Below are positions 31,825-37,201 of a DNA stretch of 37,201 nt, piece after piece. Positions within the stretch are counted from its first letter, which is position 1, and each line of letters starts with the position of its first letter. The notes under the pieces were generated by a model. That model was not told the origin of the DNA. It searched no databases and was given only the letters and a program-made list of their open reading frames with translations. This stretch comes from Rhodocyclaceae bacterium (GTDB lineage: Bacteria > Pseudomonadota > Gammaproteobacteria > Burkholderiales > Rhodocyclaceae): the NCBI GenBank assembly GCA_013388985.1, contig JACAEF010000055.1, positions 1 through 37,201 on the forward strand, read 5' to 3'. The position numbers and the translations under genes were made by a program.

Positions 31825-34800
31825 GCGCGCCTTCCCGTTGGTGCCGTGCCGCCAGCGCCGACTTTTCGCGCACGTGGCCGAAGCCGCGCACCTGCTCGGG
31901 CCAGCCGGAAAGTTCGAGCGCGGCGGGAAGCCTGCTGGCATCGAGCCGCGCGAGGATCAGATCGAGATCGTCCTCGTATTCCGCGAGCAACTGCCGGGCG
32001 AGACGGCGTTCCGGGCTGCGCGCGAAAATGTCCCAGCGCGTGCCGCGCAACTTCCTCATCCTGGCCAGCCAGCGGAAAACCATCATCATCCATGGACCGT
32101 AGCGGCGCTTGACGATGACGCCGGTATTGGGATCGGGCCGCGCCAAGAGCGGTGGGGCGAGATGGAAATCAAGACGATAGTCGCCCTCGAACTGCGCCGC
32201 GATGCGGTCGAGGAAATCGGTCTCGGCGTAGAGGCGCGCGACCTCGTATTCATCCTTGACCGCCAAGAGCTTGTAGTAGTTGCACGCGACGCGGGCGGCG
32301 AGCGCCTCGTTTGCCGCGGGGTGGCTGCGAATCTGCTCGACGCGCGCGCGGTAGCGTCCGGCCAGCGCGGCGTCCTGATAATCGGTGAGCCGCCGCACGC
32401 GGTCGGCGAGCAGTTCGTCCAAAGTCGACGCCGGGCCGTCCCCAGCCGACGCCCCCCCTGTGGTGGGCAGCGAGCCGGGTTTGCGAGCGAGGGGGGCCAA
32501 TAATTTCGGCGCTGACGATACGGCACGGCTGGGCAGCAGAGCGGCAATGCCGGCCGGATCGTGGGCGGCGGCGCGTCCCCAGCGGAAGGCGCGCCGGTTC
32601 AACGCCACATCCGCGCCGTTGAGCTCGATCGCCCGCAAGAGCGCCGCTTCGCTCAGCGGAACGAGCCCGCGCTGCCAGGCGAAGCCGAGCAGCAGGATGT
32701 TGGCGTAGATCGCGTTGCCCATCAGCCGTGTGGCCAGCGTCGTGGCGTCGAGGGCGTCGAAGGCGGCGCCGCCGATCGTCGTGGCAAGCGCGGCTTCGAT
32801 CGCGTCGAGCGGAAAACGCCAGTCCGGATCGGCGGTGAATTCGGCCGTGGGTGTCGCCGCGGCATTGATCGCCGCGCGCGTGCGGCCGGCCCGCATCTTC
32901 GAGAGGGCCTCGGGCGAGGCGCTGACGATCGCATCGCCGCCGAGGATCGCATCGGCCTCGCCCGTGGCGATGCGCGGCGCGTGAATCGCGGCTGGGTCGT
33001 CGCAGAGGCGCACGTGCGAGAACACCGCGCCGCCCTTCTGCGCGATGCCGGTCATGTCGAGCACGGAGACACCCTTGCCGTCGAGGTGTGCGGCCATGCC
33101 GATCAAGGCGCCGAGCGTGACGACGCCGGTGCCGCCGACGCCGGTGATCAGGATGTTGAAGGGCCGGGCTGTTTTTTCCAGATTCGGCTCTGGCGGGACG
33201 GCAGGTTCGAGGTCGAGCGCGCTGCCCAAGCGCTGCCGGCCGCCCTCGATCGTCACGAAGCTCGGGCAAAAGCCCTTCAGGCACGAATAATCCTTGTTGC
33301 AGGCCGACTGGTCGATCGCTCGCTTCGTGCCCAGCGGCGTCTCGACCGGCACGACGGCGAGGCAGTTCGATTGCACCGAGCAATCGCCGCAGCCTTCGCA
33401 GACCTCCTCGTGAATGAACACCCGCAGCGACGGGTCGGGCAGCCGGCCGCGTTTTCGGCGGCGGCGCTTCTCGGCCGCGCAGGTCTGGTCGAAGATGATC
33501 GCCGAGACGCCGGGACACTGGCGCATCTCCTTCTGGATCGCATCGAACTCGTCGCGATGCCTGACGAGCACGCCATGCGGCAGCTCGCTCTTGCGCCATG
33601 CTCTCGGCGTGCCATCGGTGACGACGACGATGTGGCCGACACCCTCGGCCTTGAGCTGCTGCGCGATCCGCGGCACGGTGAGGTTGCCCTCGACCGGCTG
33701 GCCGCCGGTCATCGCCACGGCGTCGTTGTAGAGGATCTTGTAGGTGATGTTGACCTTCGCCGCGACGGCGGCGCGCAGCGCGAGGATGCCCGAGTGGAAC
33801 CAGGTGCCGTCGCCGATATTGACGAAGACGTGCTGCGTTTCGGTGAAGGGCGCCTGGCCGATCCACGCCGCGCCTTCGCCGCCCATCTGCGCGAAGGTGT
33901 CGGTGCGCCGATCCATCCACGTCACCATGAAATGGCAGCCGATGCCGGCGAGCGCGCGCGAGCCCTCCGGCACGCGCGTCGAGGTGTTGTGCGGGCAGCC
34001 GGGGCAGAACCACGGCAGGCGCTTGGCCGGCAGCACGGGCAGCGGGCGCTGCGCGCAGGCTTCGATCCGCGTCAGATGCTCGCGCAGCCGTGGATGGTCG
34101 GGCAGGATGCGCGCGAGCACCCGGGCGATCTGCGTCGGCGTCAGTTCGCCGCTGGAGGGCAAGAGTGGCTGTCCGGTCTCGTCGAACTTGCCGAGGATGC
34201 GCGGCCGCTGCGGCAAGGGATAGAGCGCGTCCTTGAGCTGGGTCTCGATCAGCGCGCGCTTTTCCTCGACGACGAGGATCGTCTCGAGGCCGGATGCGAA
34301 GCGGCGCATCGTTTCGGTGTCGAGCGGCCAGACCAGGCCGATCTTGATCACGCGCAGGCCGAGTGCTACGGCGAGTGCATCGTCGATGCCGAGCAGTTCG
34401 AGCGCCTGGCGCACGTCGAGATAACTCTTGCCGGCCGCGGCGATGCCCAGCCGCGCATTGGGTGAGTCGATCACCGTGCGGTTAAGCTGATTCGCGCGGC
34501 AATAGGCCAGCGCGGCGGCGAGCTTGGTTTCGATGAGGCGCGCTTCCTGCGCCAGCCGCTCGTCCGGCCAACGGATGTTGAGGCCGTCGGGCGGCAGAGT
34601 GAAATCGGAGGGCATGACGATGGCAACGCGGGCCGGATCGATATCGACGGCGGCCGAGGATTCGATCGTGTCGGCGACGGTCTTGAAGCCGACCCAGCAG
34701 CCCGAGTAGCGCGACAGCGCCCAGCCGTGCAGGCCGAGGTCGAGCGTGTCCTGGATGCCGGAGGGCGCGAGGATCGGCATCGCCGCGGCGATGAAGGCCT

Positions 34801-35275
34801 GCTCGGACTGGTGGGCGACGGTGGAGGAGCGTGCGGCGTGGTCGTCGCCGGCGATCGCGATCACGCCGCCGTATTTCGCGCTGCCGGCGCCGTTGGCGTG
34901 CTTGAACACGTCGCCGCAGCGATCGACGCCCGGTCCCTTGCCATACCAGATGCCGAACACGCCGTCATACTTGGCGCCGGGGGCGAGGCCGATCTGCTGC
35001 GTACCCCAGATCGCCGTGGCGGCGAGCTCCTCGTTGACGCCGGGGTGGAAGACGATGTGATGGCGTTCGAGATGGCGCTTCGCCTGCCACAGCGCGAGAT
35101 CGTAGCCGCCGAGCGGCGAGCCGCGGTAGCCGGAGATGAAGCCAGCGGTGTTGAGACCCGCCGCCCGGTCGCGCCGGCGCTGCAGCATCGGCAGCAAGGT
35201 GAGCGCCTGCATGCCGGTCAGATAGACGCGGCCGAGCTCGAGCGTGTATTTGTCGTCGAGTGTCGCGTCGCGCAT
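31805..35275 (-). CDS. Fused indolepyruvate-type 2-oxoacid:ferredoxin oxidoreductase (IorA-IorB)
   Basis: This 1156-aa protein from ATG 35275 begins LGRVYLTGMQALTLLPMLQR. The order is an N-terminal pyrimidine-binding domain with FISGYRGSPLGGYDLALW, a TPP domain near residues 400-570 (CPGCPHNTS; NIGDGTWFHSG; NDAVAMTGGQP), and ferredoxin-like clusters with Cys626, 629, 632, 638 and Cys659, 665, 670. The gamma domain follows from ~705 (ILITGVGGTGVVTLGALIGM). Such fusions oxidise aryl or branched 2-oxoacids with CoA to acyl-CoA, CO2 and reduced carrier. Three dispersed-repeat copies are translated in its linkers (residues ~691-699, ~917-925, ~1137-1145). It starts 2 bp after the FAD-dehydrogenase stop. 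Confidence 0.92.
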   Translation of the reverse strand: MRDATLDDKYTLELGRVYLTGMQALTLLPMLQRRRDRAAGLNTAGFISGYRGSPLGGYDLALWQAKRHLERHHIVFHPGVNEELAATAIWGTQQIGLAPGAKYDGVFGIWYGKGPGVDRCGDVFKHANGAGSAKYGGVIAIAGDDHAARSSTVAHQSEQAFIAAAMPILAPSGIQDTLDLGLHGWALSRYSGCWVGFKTVADTIESSAAVDIDPARVAIVMPSDFTLPPDGLNIRWPDERLAQEARLIETKLAAALAYCRANQLNRTVIDSPNARLGIAAAGKSYLDVRQALELLGIDDALAVALGLRVIKIGLVWPLDTETMRRFASGLETILVVEEKRALIETQLKDALYPLPQRPRILGKFDETGQPLLPSSGELTPTQIARVLARILPDHPRLREHLTRIEACAQRPLPVLPAKRLPWFCPGCPHNTSTRVPEGSRALAGIGCHFMVTWMDRRTDTFAQMGGEGAAWIGQAPFTETQHVFVNIGDGTWFHSGILALRAAVAAKVNITYKILYNDAVAMTGGQPVEGNLTVPRIAQQLKAEGVGHIVVVTDGTPRAWRKSELPHGVLVRHRDEFDAIQKEMRQCPGVSAIIFDQTCAAEKRRRRKRGRLPDPSLRVFIHEEVCEGCGDCSVQSNCLAVVPVETPLGTKRAIDQSACNKDYSCLKGFCPSFVTIEGGRQRLGSALDLEPAVPPEPNLEKTARPFNILITGVGGTGVVTLGALIGMAAHLDGKGVSVLDMTGIAQKGGAVFSHVRLCDDPAAIHAPRIATGEADAILGGDAIVSASPEALSKMRAGRTRAAINAAATPTAEFTADPDWRFPLDAIEAALATTIGGAAFDALDATTLATRLMGNAIYANILLLGFAWQRGLVPLSEAALLRAIELNGADVALNRRAFRWGRAAAHDPAGIAALLPSRAVSSAPKLLAPLARKPGSLPTTGGASAGDGPASTLDELLADRVRRLTDYQDAALAGRYRARVEQIRSHPAANEALAARVACNYYKLLAVKDEYEVARLYAETDFLDRIAAQFEGDYRLDFHLAPPLLARPDPNTGVIVKRRYGPWMMMVFRWLARMRKLRGTRWDIFARSPERRLARQLLAEYEDDLDLILARLDASRLPAALELSGWPEQVRGFGHVREKSALAARHQREGARAKLAG
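31841..31865 (-). repeat. Dispersed 25-bp repeat, copy 10, at the 3' end of the oxidoreductase gene
   Basis: On the minus strand it reads AAAG + TCGGCGCTGGCGGCACGGCA + C, one mismatch, identical to copy 7. It has the same sense as the gene and is read in frame as KSALAARH, ten codons before the stop. Confidence 0.85.
32451..32497. repeat. GC-rich inverted-repeat element in the oxidoreductase gene
   Basis: GCCCCCC (32451-32457) and GGGGGGC (32491-32497) bracket 33 bases that include GCAGCGAGCCGGGTTTGCGA. The form resembles the short GGCCCCCCTCGC...GGGGGGC palindromes scattered in betaproteobacterial genomes. It is translated in frame as part of APLARKPGSLPTTGGASAGD, a low-complexity linker, and is followed within 5 bp by dispersed-repeat copy 11. 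Confidence 0.5.
32502..32526 (+). repeat. Dispersed 25-bp repeat, copy 11 (most diverged)
   Basis: AATT + TCGGCGCTGACGATACGGCA + C has five mismatches. It is antisense to the oxidoreductase gene and read there as RAVSSAPK, in the linker at residues ~917-925. Confidence 0.65.
33180..33204 (+). repeat. Dispersed 25-bp repeat, copy 12 (diverged)
   Basis: AGAT + TCGGCTCTGGCGGGACGGCA + G has four mismatches. It is antisense to the oxidoreductase gene and read as PAVPPEPN in the linker between the ferredoxin-like and gamma domains (residues ~691-699). Confidence 0.7.
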
Positions 35276-35277
35276 GC

Positions 35278-36666
35278 CTAATCGGGCAGGACCTTGCCCG
35301 GATTCATCAGATCAAGCGGGTCGAGCACCTGCTTGATCGCGCGCATCACGGAGAGTGCCGCTTCGCCATGCTCGCGGGCCATGTATTTCCGTTTGCCCAG
35401 CCCGATGCCATGTTCGCCGGTGCAGGTGCCATCCATCGCGATCGCGCGCTCGGCCAGCCGTTGCGCGAACGCCTGCGCCTTCTCCAGCTCCGCCGTGTCG
35501 TCCGGCCGGACGAGGATCAGCATATGGAAGTTGCCGTCGCCGACATGCCCCAGCAGCGGCGCGGTGAGACCGGTGGCTTCGAGGTCGGCGCGCGTGGCCG
35601 CGATGCAGTCGGCCAGCCGCGAGATCGGCACGCAGACGTCCGTCGTGATCGAGCGTGCGCCCGGCTGCAGGGCGAGGCAGGCATAGTAGGCGTCATGGCG
35701 GGCCTGCCACAGGCGTGTGCGCTCCTCAGGCCGGTGGGCCCATTCGAAGTCCATGCCGCCGTGCTCGCCGGCGATGGCGCGCAGGGCTTCGGTCTGCTCG
35801 GCCACGCCGGCGGGCGAGCCGTGCAGTTCGAAGAACAGCGTCGGCGCCTCACGCAGCGCGGTCTTGCTGTAGCGATTGATCGCGCGGATCGACAGGGTGT
35901 CGAGTAGTTCGATGCGCGCGACCGGGATGCCAAGCTGGATGGTCTGGATCACGGTATCCACCGCTGCGGCGATGTCGGGGAAGGCGCACACCGCGCTGGC
36001 GATCGCTTCCGGAAGGGGATGGAGACGCACCGTCAGCTCGGTGATGATGCCGAGTGTGCCTTCCGAGCCGACGAACAGGCGCGTCAGATCATAGCCGGCC
36101 GAGGATTTCTTCGCGCGCGTGCCGGTCTTGATGATGCGACCGTCTGGCAGCACCACCGTCGTGGCGAGCACCGCCTCGCGCATCGTGCCGTAGCGCACGG
36201 CATTGGTGCCCGAAGCGCGCGTCGCCGCCATGCCGCCGAGGCTCGCATCCGCGCCCGGATCGATCGGGAAGAACAGTCCGGTATCATGCAAGGCGGCATT
36301 GAGCTGCTTGCGCGTCACGCCGGCTTCCACGGTGGCATCGAGGTCCTGCGGGCGGATCGCCAGAACGCGGTTCATCTGCGACAGGTCGATGCTCACCCCG
36401 CCCTTGACGGCCAGCAGATGGCCTTCGAGCGAGGTGCCGGTGCCGAACGCGATGACCGGCACCTTGTGCGCATGGCAAAGCGCCACCGCTGCCGCGACAT
36501 CCTCCGTGGATTGGGCGAAGACCACGGCATCCGGCGGCATTGGCGCGTGGGAGGACTCGTCCTTGCCATGATGCTCGCACACGGCGCCGCTGGTCGTGAA
36601 GCGGGTGCCGAAGCGACCCGTGAGGGCTTCGTGGAGGGATGGCGGAAGACGCGAGGGCGTATCCAT
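35278..36666 (-). CDS. FAD-linked D-2-hydroxyacid dehydrogenase (GlcD/D-lactate dehydrogenase type)
   Basis: This 462-aa flavoprotein from ATG 36666 has a PCMH-type FAD domain with VIAFGTGTSLEGHLLAVKGG, FFPIDPGADASLGGMAATRA then SGTNAVRYGTMREAVL, and VGSEGTLGIITELTVRL. The C-terminal substrate/metal domain has GHVGDGNFHMLILVRPDD and GTCTGEHGIGLGKRKYM. Length and motifs fit cytochrome-linked D-lactate dehydrogenases and GlcD. It would oxidise a D-2-hydroxyacid to the 2-oxoacid in the cytosol or at the membrane. It is the first gene of a minus-strand unit with the oxidoreductase 2 bp downstream, which could take the 2-oxoacid on to acyl-CoA. Confidence 0.88.
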   Translation of the reverse strand: MDTPSRLPPSLHEALTGRFGTRFTTSGAVCEHHGKDESSHAPMPPDAVVFAQSTEDVAAAVALCHAHKVPVIAFGTGTSLEGHLLAVKGGVSIDLSQMNRVLAIRPQDLDATVEAGVTRKQLNAALHDTGLFFPIDPGADASLGGMAATRASGTNAVRYGTMREAVLATTVVLPDGRIIKTGTRAKKSSAGYDLTRLFVGSEGTLGIITELTVRLHPLPEAIASAVCAFPDIAAAVDTVIQTIQLGIPVARIELLDTLSIRAINRYSKTALREAPTLFFELHGSPAGVAEQTEALRAIAGEHGGMDFEWAHRPEERTRLWQARHDAYYACLALQPGARSITTDVCVPISRLADCIAATRADLEATGLTAPLLGHVGDGNFHMLILVRPDDTAELEKAQAFAQRLAERAIAMDGTCTGEHGIGLGKRKYMAREHGEAALSVMRAIKQVLDPLDLMNPGKVLPD

Positions 36667-36698
36667 GGCGTGTCATTCTACGGAAAGTCGCACCACCA

Positions 36699-36728
36699 TT
36701 GACAGCCACAAAGACTTTCGGGCAAAAT
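36699..36728 (+). promoter_or_regulatory. Sigma-70-type promoter of the tRNA-tuf operon
   Basis: TTGACA (36699-36704), an 18-base spacer and CAAAAT (36723-36728) lie 13 bases before the tRNA-Tyr 5' end. The GC-rich stretch right after the -10 (GCGCGG) is the kind of discriminator found at stringently controlled stable-RNA promoters. Confidence 0.7.
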
Positions 36729-36741
36729 GCGCGGTTTCTCT

Positions 36742-36826
<85 letters not shown>

Positions 36827-36881
36827 GATCAATGTCTGTAGCAGGCAGCAGATCGGTTCGTCGTTGCAGTCATACGGGCGG

Positions 36882-36955
<74 letters not shown>

Positions 36956-36976
36956 GACAGGCTCAGGGTGTTTTTG

Positions 36977-37051
<75 letters not shown>

Positions 37052-37079
37052 GGTTTCTTATTTTTGATTTTTGGGGTGA

Positions 37080-37201
<122 letters not shown>

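Noticed and set aside
32421-32445. Possible thirteenth repeat copy starting AAAGTCGACGCC
   Set aside because: Similarity stops after about 14 scattered bases; it is not distinguishable from GC-rich background.
4944-33204. CRISPR array made of the 25-bp repeat
   Set aside because: Copies are 0.7 to 7.4 kb apart, on both strands, with genes between them and no cas genes.

Overview
The window is GC-rich, tightly packed bacterial chromosome and looks betaproteobacterial, probably Rhodocyclales. The reasons are the tRNA-Tyr/tRNA-Gly/tRNA-Thr/tuf operon at the right edge, a PhaM-type polyhydroxybutyrate granule protein, a fused indolepyruvate-type oxidoreductase, and a branched-chain-type ABC transporter linked to CoA ligases. 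The lineage is inferred from gene content, not from a search.

Layout. 147-6660: a leaderless BtuF-like binding protein, a decayed short-chain dehydrogenase, the fused B12 enzyme IcmF, and a SbmA/BacA-like ABC exporter-fold transporter. 6704-12944: NAD-type isocitrate dehydrogenase diverging from cimA, then a LysE-type exporter, rluA, and leuC-leuD; cimA and leuCD together supply the citramalate route to 2-oxobutyrate (isoleucine) and part of leucine synthesis. 13024-18053: cfa, a TPMT-like methyltransferase, the rRNA hydroxylase rlhA, a compact hicB-hicA toxin-antitoxin pair, and a Crp/Fnr regulator. 18141-28183: a same-strand run of acyl-CoA synthetase, livG, livH, livM, livK, livF, a PaaK-like ligase, a periplasmic c-type haem protein and an alpha-methylacyl-CoA racemase-like protein. 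This looks like an uptake and CoA-activation unit for a carboxylic acid. 28194-31824: an AEC permease, phaM, an orphan LuxR response regulator, an orphan ParA-like ATPase and a membrane-anchored methyltransferase. 31805-36666: a fused 2-oxoacid:ferredoxin oxidoreductase and an FAD 2-hydroxyacid dehydrogenase. 36699-37201: promoter, three tRNAs and the start of tuf.

The most unusual signal is not a gene. A ~25-bp dispersed repeat (core TCGGCGCTGGCGGGACGGCA) occurs 12 times between 4944 and 33204. Six copies lie between genes, often touching stop codons. Six lie inside coding sequences and stay open in three different reading frames, three of them in the single oxidoreductase gene. Other small palindromic elements sit in the same kinds of place: two REP-like palindromes read in frame through a linker of IcmF, a 147-bp palindromic element lies after cfa with a half copy after the response regulator, and a GC-rich inverted repeat lies in the oxidoreductase gene. 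The chromosome appears to be heavily seeded with small repeats that proteins tolerate in their linkers.
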